Of a stretch of DNA of 64,000 nt, positions 1-10,522 are shown one piece after another (the first letter of the stretch is position 1; each line of letters begins with the position of its first letter). Location: contig NC_133490.1 in NCBI RefSeq assembly GCF_025370935.1, positions 5,807,167 through 5,871,166 of the forward strand, given 5' to 3'. A program made the translations under genes and the position numbers. The notes beneath the pieces were generated by a model. It was not told the origin of the DNA, ran no database searches, and saw only the letters and a list, made by a program, of their open reading frames with translations. Source of the stretch: Choristoneura fumiferana (taxonomy: Eukaryota; Arthropoda; Insecta; Lepidoptera; Tortricidae).

Positions 1-117
1 AATGAACGACAACTCGCCACTTGCATCCACCGGTTTCTCGCAACTCTCACGTTGTCGTCAGTCCACCTAGTGGGACGTGCCAACGCTTCGTCTTCGGGTT
101 AGTGGTCGCAACTCGAG
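1..117 (-). mobile_element. RTE-like LINE, ORF2 C-terminal fragment (D1)
   Basis: Read on the minus strand this matches 45,197-45,313, where the fragment is more complete. Visible motif: ARPTRWTDD followed by a W...A...R...W pattern. This is the C-terminal tail seen in many insect RTE-type endonuclease/reverse-transcriptase polyproteins. It is truncated at the window edge, so the (GAT)n tail is missing. Confidence 0.6.
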
Positions 118-669
118 GAATTTTCTCCCCCAACGGTTATCTGTTCTTCGAGCAATATGGCCCGCCCAATGCCACTACAACTTGCATATTAAGCTTGCGT
201 GTAAACTCAGAATGAGAAGATCTTATTCGCTAAGTACTTCCCTGTAATGCCTCTCAAAATCATAACAAAACTTCTAATGAATAAAATGATGTGGAATTGT
301 AGCAGTATATTAAAGGTACTCGTAAATAATGAAATCAAGCACTAGACGTCTGTCACAACTCTCGATGGAAACCACGTTTAGGCAAGCATGTCGAGAAATG
401 ACCAGCGACTCATTGGATTGATGACCAAAAATTGATGGCAATAGTTGAATGAAGGAAACCAAGAAGAAGGCATGACGTAACATGAAGGGGTCCCCCTCCC
501 CTTCTTCACACGGCGACCCAGAATGGGTCAACTTATTTTCGGTCGCCGTGGCTCAAACTGGACTTTTATATAAAAACGAATGCAGCAGAAATTACGTGAC
601 CGAAAATACGCCGCACGTACATGACTGAAAAAATACGCTCGTCTGGCTTCACTCTAATAAATAATAAAG

Positions 670-906
670 AAATACAACAAACATCTCTATTCTATCTATC
701 TATAACAGCCCTTATAGCGCCCGTCTTCGGACATAGGCCTCCTCTCTACTTTTCCAGTCTTGCCTATTCATTGCCACTCGCATCCAGTTTAAGCCAGCTT
801 GCTGTCGGATATCATCTGTCCATCTTTTTGGTGGTCGTCCTCTACCGCGGGTGTTAGCACGGGGTCTCCACTCCAGGACAACACACATACGATTAAAAAA
901 TGACAT
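670..906 (-). mobile_element. RTE-like LINE ORF2 C-terminal fragment (D1)
   Basis: The minus-strand frame contains RGRGRPPKRWTDDIRQ, then NWMRVAMNRQDW and SREEAYVRRRAL, the typical C-terminus of RTE-like LINE ORF2. The sequence then runs into GGCCTATGTCCGAAGACGGG and a TAGA-rich tail near 690-700. No upstream RT domain is present, so this is a dead 5'-truncated copy. Confidence 0.7.
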
Positions 907-1442
907 GTAATTTATTGGATTTGGATGTAAATATGAATGGTTTCGTTAGACAAATCTCACGCGTGAATGCTTGAAATATTAAACGATTCGCTCAGCTGCA
1001 CGGTGTGATAGAAGGCCTCTAACATCCAGTATTTTGACCTTTCCCCATTCTCTGGGGAGGCGGGAATAAAACATCAGCTCACAGTCTGAAACAGAGAGTG
1101 TCTTCATTGTACCGGGAATATAACAGATGATATCAGTAAGCAATGATGCTGTGCACCTATAGGACTTCGTTTACTTTAGCATTAGAATGAAGGGCAGCGA
1201 TCTTGATGTGCCTTTTTAATTATTATTATTGAAAAACACTTTTGAAAAATAAGTCACTGTAAAGTAACAACTATACAGGATGTCTGACCATGGTGATTTA
1301 AATATGGGTCTACTTTTTACCCGACTACGATGAAGGAGACGCGTATGTATGTATGTATGTCATCTATTTTTATGTCCTCTCGTAACTACTCAACACACAA
1401 GTACACTTTCAAAAAAATATATACCAGTTCAAAAAATATGAA

Positions 1443-1663
1443 AAATCAAAAAAAATCAAAATCATTTATTCAGTAAATAGGCCGCAATGGGCATTTTTTA
1501 AAACTACCAGCGCTTTCGGAAAGACCATCTTTGCCAAGAAGAATGCGCCGCAAGAAACTTGGCAGAAAGTCATTTTTTCAACATAAAATAATTACAAATA
1601 AAATACTTAAAAAACTACAGTATACAATGAAATAAAAGAAAATACAAAAAAATAATAATAATA
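1443..1663. mobile_element. Retroposed insertion private to D1
   Basis: D2 at about 46,645-46,665 has the uninterrupted sequence TTAAAAAATATGAAATAAAA. D1 has about 220 bp inserted, ending in an A/AAT-rich run (1,605-1,665), with a similar AAAATATGAAA-type string at both ends that suggests a target duplication. The inserted text includes a block on CCAGCGCTTTCGGAAAG and AAGAATGCGCCGCAAGAAAC that I associate with lepidopteran non-LTR elements. Family not assigned. Exact ends are blurred by A-rich flanks. Confidence 0.5.
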
Positions 1664-1939
1664 AAAAAATGAAATAAAAAAAACTTAAATTTAAAATAAA
1701 AAAAACCCCCGACATAAAAAAACGCCCGAAAAAAACACCGACAAAAACGCCGCCAAAAAATAAAAATAATTATGCACTGCCTAGCTGTTGCCCGCGACTT
1801 CATCTGCGAAGAATTCGTTTATCCCTATCCCGCGAAGAATATGCTGATTTCCCACAAAATGAGCCTAAGTTAATTTAGTGTAAGTACCTAGTAATATTGT
1901 TTTATCCAAGCTAAGGTTAATACTTTAAAAATACAACAT

Positions 1940-2165
1940 ATGTACTTTAGTTTCCTGTTCATGTGCGAAATTACATTTGAAATTTACCACGAGCTTTACT
2001 TTAAAGGAAAACATCAAGAGGAAACCTGCACAAACCTGCGAAGCAATTCAATGGTGTGTGTGAAGTTCCCAATCCGCATTGGGCCCGCGTGGGAACTACG
2101 GCCCAAGCCCTCTCATTCTGAGCAGCCTGTCAGCAGTGGGACGTATATAGGCTGGGATGATGATG
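1940..2165 (+). mobile_element. SINE family A, head-less copy (D1)
   Basis: Body of the SINE whose complete copy is at 20,110-20,424. It shows the ordered blocks CACGAGCTTTACTTTAAAGG, GAGGAAACCTGCACAAACCT, CCCAATCCGCATTGGGCC, CCCAAGCCCTCTCATTCTGA and GCAGTGGGACGTATATAGG, then a GAT run. The tRNA-like head is missing. A 133-codon open frame across it is a by-product of the SINE. Confidence 0.75.
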
Positions 2166-3043
2166 ATGTTGCAATAGTTATCTACTTAGCTATTACAATA
2201 AATCTCTGTTACAAAAGCGAACTAGTAACAGTAGATTATGTGTCGGTCGTTATGTGGCCCCAGAAAGCACACTTAACCTTTGCTCACAAGTTGAAATTTC
2301 TTGTACTTAATACGCTACCATTTTTAGTGAGCACGACGTAAGTCAAAAGCGAATCCGAATTGTGATTAGGTAAGTGCAGCTCAGAAAAACTGAATACATG
2401 AGCTGATGACATTACAAGGTCGAAAAAAAGTTCGTCGCACTCGACCAAGGACCGAGAAAGGGGAAAAAGTTGGCAGCTTCTACCCAGGGGGCCCAGATAA
2501 CAATGAAACAGAAATAATGAAGACAAATATATACTTATCTTTTCCGCGCGACTTCTTCCGCAAAGTATTCTTTTATCAGCGTGCTGCGTAAACTTTAATT
2601 TTTTTTTTTCAATGTTTATCTATAAAACAACCTCTAACCATTGCAAGACGAGGACTTCCGCAAATGGAAACTGTCAAGTTTTTGTCGTATAATCTATAGG
2701 TGTTGAACGCTACCTCTAAGCTCTCCGCTCCCGCTGCCTCTCTTCGCTTGCGCATCGCAGTTAACTTCACATGACTACACTTTTAATGCATTCGCACGTT
2801 CACTCCGAGCATATTCAGTTAATAAGTTTGACTTTTATTCGACTTAGCCATTTAACTTTTTGTGCTAAAGACTCTTAGAACTTCTGTGAAATATTGCCCC
2901 GAATGGGACTAAAAAATAGCTCTAAATACGACTTGAGTAATGATTTGGTATGAATATGGAAAAACTTATAGAGAATTTGCTATTTCGTGGAATCCATTTG
3001 TCAAGGTAACAAATAAAAAGCTGTAAAAATTCTGAAATGTAAT

Positions 3044-3377
3044 TAACAACGCGTTTAGGTCAATGTTGGGGCTGCCTCGCTGCTGCAGCGCGTCGGGCAT
3101 GTTCGCGGAGGCGCGAGTGGCGGATTTCCCCGCGACCATGCGCGCGCGCGGTGCCGCTCTAGTGCGCAGGGTGCGTGCCAGCACTAACGTTGTCCTAAAT
3201 ATGATGGCTGATAAAGTAGATTGTCCATATGTACGCCATTGTTGCGATAGACATGTAAGAATAAATTAAATTGTAAATAATTCTGTTGACATGTTAAAAA
3301 AATTTTGTTTTTTCTTTCTCTTTTCTTTTTATATTTTCTATGAGTCATGTTGCTTGAAATAAATGATTATTATTATT
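3044..3377 (+). mobile_element. 5'-truncated LINE insertion private to D1
   Basis: D2 reads GAAATGTAATAGAAACACTC near 48,033. D1 splits this after GAAATGTAAT and resumes at TAATAGAATC, giving a probable short TAAT duplication. The 334-bp insert begins GC-rich and reads on the plus strand RARGAALVRRVRASTNVVLN, then KVDCPYVRHC and a stop near 3,266. This pattern resembles the C-terminus of jockey/CR1-type LINE ORF2 proteins. It ends with a T-rich 3' UTR, AATAAA and an (ATT)n tail. Host coding is unlikely because the GC-rich block is wholly inside the polymorphic insertion. Confidence 0.6.
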
Positions 3378-3445
3378 TAATAGAATCACTCGATTTTTTC
3401 ACATGTGAAAAGTACCTAAAATTTACATGAAAACTGCACCAATCA

Positions 3446-3493
3446 CAGTTTTTAACCCCCGACGCAAAACGAGGGGTGTTATAAGTTTGACTG

Positions 3494-3525
<32 letters not shown>

Positions 3526-3620
3526 TGTGTCTGTGCACCGTAGCTCTTAAACGGGTGGACCAATTTGAATGCGGTTTTTTTTTGTTTGTAATCAGGTTTC
3601 TCTTTGATTAAATAAAGTTT
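3446..3620 (+). repeat. Interspersed repeat G fragment with GT microsatellite (D1)
   Basis: It begins TTAACCCCCGACGCAAAACG, carries (GT)n at about 3,497-3,526, and then the block CACCGTAGCTCTTAAACGGG. Related copies lie at 19,245-19,440, 22,150-22,400 (inverted), 22,675-22,900 and in D2. The family is non-coding and its class is not determined. The GT tract is much longer than in the D2 counterpart. Confidence 0.6.
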
Positions 3621-4048
3621 AAAAATATACATATTTACATGCATGATTTCTTAACATACTTTCGTAAACTTCACTCTAAAATTAATAACCTAACCGACTT
3701 CGAAAACTTAAAAACCCTCGACATTGTCATTTTAACGTCTCAAAACGTCTGAACTGATTTTAATGAAACATTAAGGGCTGATTCTAATAAAAGTGGCATG
3801 GCAGGCTAAAGTTAATTAAAAAAAAATATATATGTTTTTTTACTTTTTTTGCATAAAAACAGCTTCTTGGTATTTCATTTGTTACAAATATGTTAAAGGG
3901 AACAAAGTATTCCTAAAAACTTAAGAGTTATGGGTTCTTGAAATATTGATGAAGCAGGCTAAAGTTAAATTAGACAGGCTAGTAGTGAAAAGTTACCAGG
4001 TTAAAGAGAATTATATCAAAAATGAAAAGAAATGTATCATAAGTTTAA

Positions 4049-4189
4049 GAGGCTGTTTCACCATCCATTGATTAGTGTGAACTGGCGGTTAGGTGTGATG
4101 CCGTCTCTATTTGTTTTGTTCGAATAGACGGAGACGGCATCACATTTAACCGTCGGTTAACGCTAATCAATGGATGGTGAAACAGCCCC
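4049..4189. mobile_element. Palindromic Tourist-like MITE, copy a
   Basis: A 141-bp near-palindrome beginning G(A/G)GGCTGTTTCACC and ending GGTGAAACAGCCCC, with TAA on both sides. The arms carry CCATCCATTGATTAGTGT and GACGGCATCACATTTAACCG around a short centre, TTTGTTTTGTTCGAATAGAC. It is nested in the Harbinger-like element. Its TAA duplication and G-rich ends fit a Tourist (PIF/Harbinger) MITE. Confidence 0.85.
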
Positions 4190-4355
4190 TAAATGTAATT
4201 TCTTAAAAAAGTATGAGTCTCTTGGAGGCATATATAAGAAAATAAAATTATTTCAAAATTATACATATTTTATACAGGGTTATTTGTAATTTACTAGCAT
4301 CCTTTTAACCCTAAACTCCTACCACTTAAACAAATGTTTTTTGTTTTACGACTTT

Positions 4356-4570
4356 TTAAAATGGAGCCGTAAAACAAAAAACATTTGCTAAATCATGTAT
4401 ATTTTTTATTTTTCCTTCCTGTTTTCTTCGCTGATATTGTTCTTTATGTTTCCTTTGGAACTCAGCATAGAGTTCTGGATTTCTTTTTTTTCGTATCTTT
4501 TCTTTTCGTTCTCCCTTTTTCATGCTAACCTCTCTTCTCTTGACTTTTGTTTAGTTTTTGGTTTCCCCAT
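4356..4570 (-). pseudogene. Broken transposon-type basic N-terminal domain
   Basis: The minus-strand reading starts ATG at 4,570 (MGKPKTKQKSREERLA), meets a TGA, continues KRENEKKRYEKK, and then needs a one-base shift in an A8 run (plus strand about 4,483-4,491). It resumes RNPELYAEFQRKHKEQYQRR and KQEGKIKNI. A highly basic block with an RRK.EGKIK ending is, from memory, common at the N-terminus of uncharacterised arthropod transposon-derived proteins. With one stop and one frameshift it is non-functional as read. It is the only coding remnant in the 2.08-kb element. Confidence 0.45.
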
Positions 4571-5883
4571 TACATGTCGGCCCTAAAATATTACGAATTA
4601 ATTACAATACAATGCAATCAAATCAGTCCCTCCGATGAAATGAATGACATCAGATAGTAAAAACTGGCCAAATAAGAACGTACCTAGGCAAAATAACACG
4701 AAAAAATTCGTTTTAAACAAGTAACGACACCACTATGTAAAATTTTTAGTTATAAACAGGATCACCATGATTGTTTTTTTTAATTTTCAAGCCAATAGTT
4801 TCACTTTTAGAGGGGGAGGGGGACACACTCCAAAAAAAATTGCAAAAGCTATATTTACGAAAAATTACAGCTATAGTACTAATGGATCTAGTGCGGATAG
4901 ATAAACAGACACAAAGTGAAATTATAAGTGTTTAGTTTAATAAAAAGCAATTCTCTACATTTACTTTGGTAGAACACTGTTAGTACTACTAAAAAAAAGT
5001 CCATAAAGTTATTCTTAGAAATTATATGCAATTTTAAATAAAATAATTTATAGTTCACTTTTTCTGCCATGAGTCACTTTAGTCTGTGCTTCAGTTACAG
5101 ATTAAAGTGACACAGATTAAAGTGAAAAGTGGATTCAAAAGACATTTACTCTAAAACCGTCAAAAATATGAATGTGCCACTCTTAATAACGTAAGTAAAT
5201 ACGTCATAATATCACATTAAAATGATTATCTAATAACGTCCCATATAAATAACATAAAATAATCGAGACAATGTAAAGTTAACATACCCGTTACAAACTC
5301 CAGTTTGCCGCCTTCGATCACTAATCGCCACAAAACTATGACAGAAGGTCTCTAACCGTTCCGTACGGCGGCGAGCCAGATATTGGCCGAATGTTTACCG
5401 ATGATTAAGGTGTGTCTATCATTCTCCGTGTGTGAGTGAGACCCAACAATGCGAACACACAGACTACAGTGAAAAAATCGCTGGACAAACTTTGAGTCTG
5501 AATATTGATGTATAAAAATGATTTATTTAGGACCGTATTATTATTAAATGAATATCGTATTATTGTTTTTGCAATATATTATAAAAATAATTTGTGAAAT
5601 AGTACACAAATAATTCACAGGCCTAAAACCGGGAGCATGTCCCTTTTGGACAAGACAGACTACAGTGAAAATCGGTACTTACATTTATTTATTTTTTAAA
5701 GTAATAAGGTTAAATAAATAAAATGGCCTGGCCTCGGTGTAAAAGGTCTATTTTTACATATGTCAATTTTTATTTTTTCTGAAAAACGTATATTTAATGT
5801 ACTTTGTATTCAAAAACTCATTGGCAGATTATAATGCCACTTTTATTAGAATCACCCTAAGATGTTTCTTATATCATTTTTTA

Positions 5884-6165
5884 GACGACCAGATGGCCTA
5901 GTGGCTAGAGAACCTGACTACGAAGCTTGAGGTCCCGGGTTCGATTCCCGTGTCGGGGCAGATATTTGTATGAGAAATACGAATGTTTGTTCTCGGGTCT
6001 TGGGTGTTTAATATGTATTTAAGTATGTATCTATATCTATATAATTATACTTATCCGTTGCTTAGTACCCATAACACAAGCTTTGCTAAGCTTACTTTGG
6101 GACTAGGTCAATTGGTGTGAATTGTCCCCGTGATTTTTTTTTTTTTATTATTATTATTTGCTTCA
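5884..6165 (+). mobile_element. tRNA-derived SINE family B (D1)
   Basis: The head has an A-box-like TGGCCTAGTGG (5,893) and a B-box-like GGTTCGATTCC (about 5,938-5,948), i.e. an internal Pol III promoter. It is followed by GTCGGGGCAGATATTTGTAT, a body containing TGTTCTCGGGTCTTGGGTGT, the block AAGCTTTGCTAAGCTTACTT, and a T-rich/(ATT)n tail. The head does not close into a proper acceptor stem, so it is not a functional tRNA. Confidence 0.8.
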
Positions 6166-6574
6166 AGTTTCATCACACCAAATAATTACAGTGTATATTT
6201 TATTAATATTAAATGAATAGAACGAGCACCATGCTTTGATCACATTGATTCCACGACCTCGAAAATCAAAATCGATTCACTTGTACCACATATGTGACCC
6301 CGATTCATTGTTAGGCTCCGAGTACACTGGCAGCGCGACGTTCAAGGACCCATTGTCTTGTATGGAACAGGGGCCATATGAAATTCAGTATTTAGCGATG
6401 GTTAGTTCCGGGTTTGAATCGATTAATATTCTTTCTAAGACGTGAAATCCTACTAATACTAAATGTGAAAAATTGTGTGCGTTACGCGTATGTTTTGTTA
6501 TATCACTCACGTTAAAATGGCAGGACGGATTTGGGTAATTTTTACGTAGATAGCTCGGCGTCTAGAATAACACT

Positions 6575-7072
6575 TACCGGGTGTGGCCTATAATACGAGC
6601 AAATAATTAAAACATAGATCATACTCCTAAAGTGGGTGATAGACGTACGAACTTAAAGTACGCGGTTTTTAAGTTTGCGAGCCACGAGCAAGATTTCAAA
6701 CCGGTTGGATCGCCGACGGTTTTAAAGTACGCGTACTTACGGTGACACACAGGCGAAAAAGGTCGTCGAGCCATAAGTACGCGTACTTGCTCGTACGTCT
6801 GTCACCCACTTTAAACTGAACAACATTAGTTCAGCGACTTTTAAAAATAATTAGTTTTTTAATTTTTATTAAGTACACTTTTAAGTTTATTTCAAGAAGC
6901 AATGTAAAGCAAAATACTTGACGTTTGTAGCGTGACGGCGACGTCAGTTGGGTTCTAGGATGGCGTACATTGATAGCAGTATTTATTTTTAAAAGTCGTT
7001 GAACTAATGTTGTTCAGTTTGACGAGGACGATCTATGTTTTAATTTTTTGCTTGTTATACAGGCCACACCCA
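6575..7072. mobile_element. TIR element family C, copy 1 (D1)
   Basis: The left end is TACCGGGTGTGGCCTATAAT and ACGAGCAAATAA. The right end is the inverted counterpart, ...GCTTGTTATACAGGCCACACC. The interior includes TCAGCGACTTTTAAAAATAA and AGGATGGCGTACATTGATAG, shared with the copies at 13,814, 49,330 and 56,306. It is non-coding. The terminal TA suggests a TA target, so Tc1/mariner-like or similar, but superfamily is not certain. A younger MITE is nested at 6,631-6,810. Confidence 0.7.
6631..6810. mobile_element. 180-bp inverted-repeat MITE private to D1
   Basis: The termini are AGTGGGTGATAGACGTACGA and its near reverse complement, TCGTACGTCTGTCACCCACT. TAA flanks both sides, and D2 is empty at about 49,381 (ACTCCTTAAACTG). 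The interior keeps ACGCGTACTT motifs in both arms. The TAA flanks suggest a PIF/Harbinger-type MITE. One T appears lost at the left junction. Confidence 0.75.
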
Positions 7073-7932
7073 TATTTATCATCCTGATATTCTTACGCAA
7101 TCGGAATAAATATACTATAATTATTATTGCCAATTAAACCCGGAGTCTAGTAGTGTATGACCGAGTTCGTCTCACTATCTGCCCAATAATTCCACTGTCT
7201 ATCCATAAACCTTTAAACAATTCACAAACGTATTCAAACACTCAACACCCCTGAGAAAACATGATTTACCGCACGTGTTAACCCGATACAGGGTTGCCAT
7301 ACGGGAAAATGACGTGCCCTGATAAAAATCCTGACATCACTCTAAAAGTCTTGACATTTCTGTAGTTCAAACATTTCTGCGCTGAAAAAAAATTGAGATT
7401 TCAATTTTTTTTAGTCTATTTTTAATTGTTTTTAAAGAATTATTAAGTATTGGTTTTGTTAATTACTCGCTACTTACATTTATCATTTTGATCATTAAAA
7501 TTGTGTAAACTATGTAACAGATATATCATGAAAACATATATGTATTTTTTTTTATTAAATGATGTTATTTCTAAAAACCCTGACACTTGCCAAGTCCGGG
7601 TGCAATCCTGGCAAAGGGTCAAAAATCCTGACATCTCTGGTCTAATTCTACGTATGACAACCCTAACCCGATACTAAATTGTTTGTCTGGAACATTATTA
7701 GTCACTTTAACAATTTGCGCAAAATTCACTGAGCCAAATTGAACTTTATTTACCAGCAGTTAATAAAATATTACGAGCTCTAACTAAAAAATCCCCGAGG
7801 AAATAAAATTAAAATTACGGCTCTAGAGCAATAAAGTTTCTTGAGGCAAAACACGTGTTTGGAACGCAAATGAAAATACGAATTGTTACGTTATTCTAAC
7901 TGCGCAGAAAGTCTCGGGTACAAATGAAGCAT

Positions 7933-8162
7933 CATCATCATCATCCCAGCCCACGCCACACGTCCCACTGCTGGGCACAGGCCTCCTCTCAGAACAAGAG
8001 GGCTTGGGCCATAGTTCCCACGCGGGTCCAGTGCGGATTGGGAACTTCGCACGCACCATTGAATCGCTTCGCCGGTTTGTGCAGGTTTCCTCGCGATGTT
8101 TTCCTTCACCGCAAAGCTCGTGGTAAATTTCAAATGTAATTCCGCACATGAATTTCGCATGA
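7933..8162 (-). mobile_element. SINE family A, truncated copy private to D1
   Basis: On the minus strand the body blocks are in order and end in a (GAT)n tail at 7,930-7,945. The 11-bp duplication AAATGAAGCAT lies at 7,922-7,932 and 8,163-8,173. D2 has one related copy (AAATGAGGCAT, about 50,523). These are hallmarks of target-primed retroposition. The tRNA-like head is absent (5' truncation). Confidence 0.85.
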
Positions 8163-8251
8163 AAATGAAGCATAGTAAGCCTTTTTATTTTAATAAAAAA
8201 ACGGAGCGATGTTCGAGTCTAGAATAAATGTATTCACAGGACCGATCAGTG

Positions 8252-8437
8252 CCCTTAGTGTAAGTTTTCGGTTACGAAATACGTCTCGATCGCGTTCGCG
8301 TTAAAATCTCAATTTGTATGCAAACACGAACAGCGCCTCTAGCGGAACGTTTACGATGTTCGTGTTTCCTTACAAATTGAGATTTTAACGCGAACGCGAT
8401 CGAGACGTATTTTGTAACCGAAAACTTACACTAAGGG
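8252..8437. mobile_element. 186-bp palindromic foldback MITE private to D1
   Basis: Left arm CCCTTAGTGTAAGTTTTCGG continuing through GTTACGAAATACGTCTCGAT and the CGCGTTCGCGTTAAAATCTC block. The right arm is its near-perfect reverse complement. The short centre includes CGCCTCTAGCGGAACG. D2 is empty at about 50,602. I could not define a clean target duplication. Confidence 0.8.
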
Positions 8438-8934
8438 TACTGGAGACGTTCTCAAGACCAACCAACCTTACCAATTCTTCTGAATTCTTCTTGATCTTTG
8501 TAACCTACCTATGTTCCACAAATAAAACTTCTATTCTATTTAACAGTAGGCTAGCGTTTACGTATAAGTACATTATTATGAAATTATAGATATAGTACAG
8601 CCAAATTTTAAGAAAAAAAATTGGTTGAAAATCGAATTTGTAATAAATCGGATTCTTTTGAAGACGTTTTTCTTTATGTACCTACCTAACCTATGGCACT
8701 TCTATCGTGTCGTCATGTCCATCTTAGTAGTTAGTAGTGAATCAGGTGTGGACCTACGAGTATAGTCGTCTATCTCATCTATATTCTATCTGATGCGGCG
8801 TAGAGCTGGATGAATAAGTTCGGCTTGCAGGCGGGTTACCAGCAATAAGTCAGCTTGTTTTTTCAGGACAATATTGTTTAATTCTAACTCGATATAATTT
8901 TACAGAGCTTTTAAAGGCATTAAAAAATGTGTGC

Positions 8935-9080
8935 GCATCGGCGCTGTAAGGTAAAGGCGAATGCCGGACGGTGGTGCGCACCCCTCTCGCCGAGAGTCTT
9001 GACCAATCAGAGCAGCCGTAAATGACGTGATATTGAAGCTGATTGGTTCCCGATGTCGTGATATGTGTACGGTAGGCATT
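8935..9080. other. GC-richer island with inverted CCAAT boxes (D1)
   Basis: The island contains GACCAATCAGAGC and, 30 bp on, its inverted partner GCTGATTGGTTCCC, with TGACGTGAT and GTCGTGATATG between and after. It is kept almost unchanged in D2 (51,070-51,225). CCAAT and CRE-like strings can act as promoter elements, but no downstream gene is recognisable. It may equally be the regulatory end of a transposon. Confidence 0.3.
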
Positions 9081-10019
9081 GCTTGTTGCAATATGCATTT
9101 TTGCGTATCATTGTGTACAGTCATCCACACAAGTTGCATAGACACTATCTATTGGGCTTCTATCACGTCTGCTAGTATGTGCGAAACCGACTTCAAACTG
9201 TTTGTAGTCGGTTATTTTTTTTACAGTAAAATATCGCCAATGCGTACACAATACAATTGGCAGTAGCACTGCAGGCAGGGTCCTACAGACAGTAATCTAT
9301 TTCTGACACTTTTCGTGCCACTAAATACCCTTATAATACTCCGAAATACCAGTTCCCAAACCGCAGTACCGACGCAGGGAAAGCATGTCCCCAATTTCTA
9401 ACTTACCTAAATAATATTCAGAGTGTACTTGACAAGTCGGAGGGTGCTCGAACGTCGTCGACTGTACTCCAGCGGGTTTATACGCAGGCATCATTAGTGT
9501 CCGTCCTTTGCATGTATTAAAAAAAGTATCAGTGTCAGATATTATCGGATTATACTTGGATAAACCTCAAGGTTAATCAGGACACGTTTTTGGCACGATG
9601 AGATTAGGGTAGTTGGCATAAAAACACTTTATTTATCAAGCGGGCGGCAGCTCCCTGTACGAAGTCCGTCTGGATCGCTTCCACAAACTGTGACACCAGT
9701 GGGTCTTTCTAGTCATGAGTCATAACATACGGATCTGAAACGTGGACGTTGGGTTAGGTTACATTAGGTTAGGATTCCAGGGAAGGCAGTTCATACTTTG
9801 CGCTGTAGCAGCACGCCATCAGCACTAGCGCTGCCTACCCTGCTACCTATTCAATACACACCATAGACAGTACAGCTATCCACCAGTTCAAGGTCACTCA
9901 GCGAGCTATGGAACAAGCTATGCTCGGAGTATCTGAAGGATAGAATCCAAAACGAGACTATCCGACACAGAGGTAATGTCGTCGACATAGCTCAGAGAAT
10001 TAGCAAGTTGAAGTGACAC

Positions 10020-10175
10020 ACTTCTCACTGCTGGCACTATGGCCTCCTTTCAAAATGAGAAGGCTGAGGCTGCAGTTCCCACGCGGGCCCAGTGCGGATT
10101 GGGAACTTCACGTTTCCATGCAATTGCTTCATAGATGTGCGGATGTTTCTTCACTATTTAAGGTCCTTAAGTTCT
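10020..10175 (-). mobile_element. SINE family A fragment (D1; D2 copy at 52,158-52,312)
   Basis: Minus-strand SINE A body with the blocks GTTCCCACGCGGGCCCAGTG and CGGATTGGGAACTTCACG, diverged at both ends and lacking head and tail. The identical 65-codon plus-strand frame in both copies is a by-product. An old insertion. Confidence 0.6.
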
Positions 10176-10439
10176 TCAAAGTTTCACAAACATTTACAAG
10201 AAAAAGTTAAATATACAGTCTCTCAAACCATGTAACTAACAACCGCCAAGTTAAAAACTCAAAGTTGAGCCCGTATAATAGCGGGTATTGTTCGTTGTCC
10301 GGGTCCGGCACCGCATCACGGTATACCCGGACATGAGCACTATACCAACCGGAGGCGTCATGCGTATGAGAAATCAAATGTCAGTTTTTGTCGGTCTGTG
10401 GAAAGGCGTGGCGTACGCATACGAAATGAAATAAGAGCT

Positions 10440-10522
10440 TTAGGTAAAGCTCACAATAAATTACTCAATAGTGATGTGCGAGCAGAATAGGTATTCTGGT
10501 CGCACATCACTATTAAGTAATT
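10440..10522. repeat. Short foldback in D1, one arm lost in D2
   Basis: AATAAATTACTCAATAGTGA continuing TGTGCGAGCAGAAT, a short loop, then the inverted arm ATTCTGGTCGCACATCACTA. D2 (52,575-52,615) keeps only the second arm. It could be the remnant of a small foldback element, or a deletion or unresolved hairpin in D2. Confidence 0.55.

Larger units (their letters stand above)
3775..5857. mobile_element. PIF/Harbinger-like DNA transposon, 2.08 kb, private to D1
   Basis: The ends are inverted repeats of about 24 bp: GGGCTGATTCTAATAAAAGT at the left, and the reverse complement of the right end reads GGGTGATTCTAATAAAAGTG. A TAA lies immediately outside each end (3,772-3,774 and 5,858-5,860), and D2 has one TAA at the empty site (48,594-48,596). 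G-rich termini with a 3-bp TWA duplication are typical of PIF/Harbinger. No transposase was found. The only coding trace is the broken frame at 4,356-4,570. A palindromic MITE is nested at 4,049-4,189. Inside are two GATTAAAGTGA-like repeats (5,101-5,128) and a repeated ACAGACTACAGTGAAAA (5,459 and 5,658). Confidence 0.75.

Noticed and set aside
3497..3526. GT tracts (also 48,451-48,499) as CRISPR-like or regulatory arrays
   Set aside because: Simple dinucleotide microsatellites without spacers, differing in length between copies as such tracts do.
4395..4586. A plus-strand hydrophobic frame (MYIFYFSFLFSS...)
   Set aside because: Low-complexity T-rich translation. The minus strand of the same bases carries the recognisable basic domain remnant.
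5884..5960. Possible functional tRNA genes (also 18,955-19,035, 20,345-20,420 and 44,200-44,270)
   Set aside because: A and B boxes are present, but acceptor stems do not pair and each continues into a repetitive SINE body.
6236..6445. A 69-codon frame identical in D1 and D2 (48,970-49,179)
   Set aside because: Identity at protein level just reflects recent duplication. No domain or start context is seen, it overlaps no conserved island, and it follows directly after a SINE tail.
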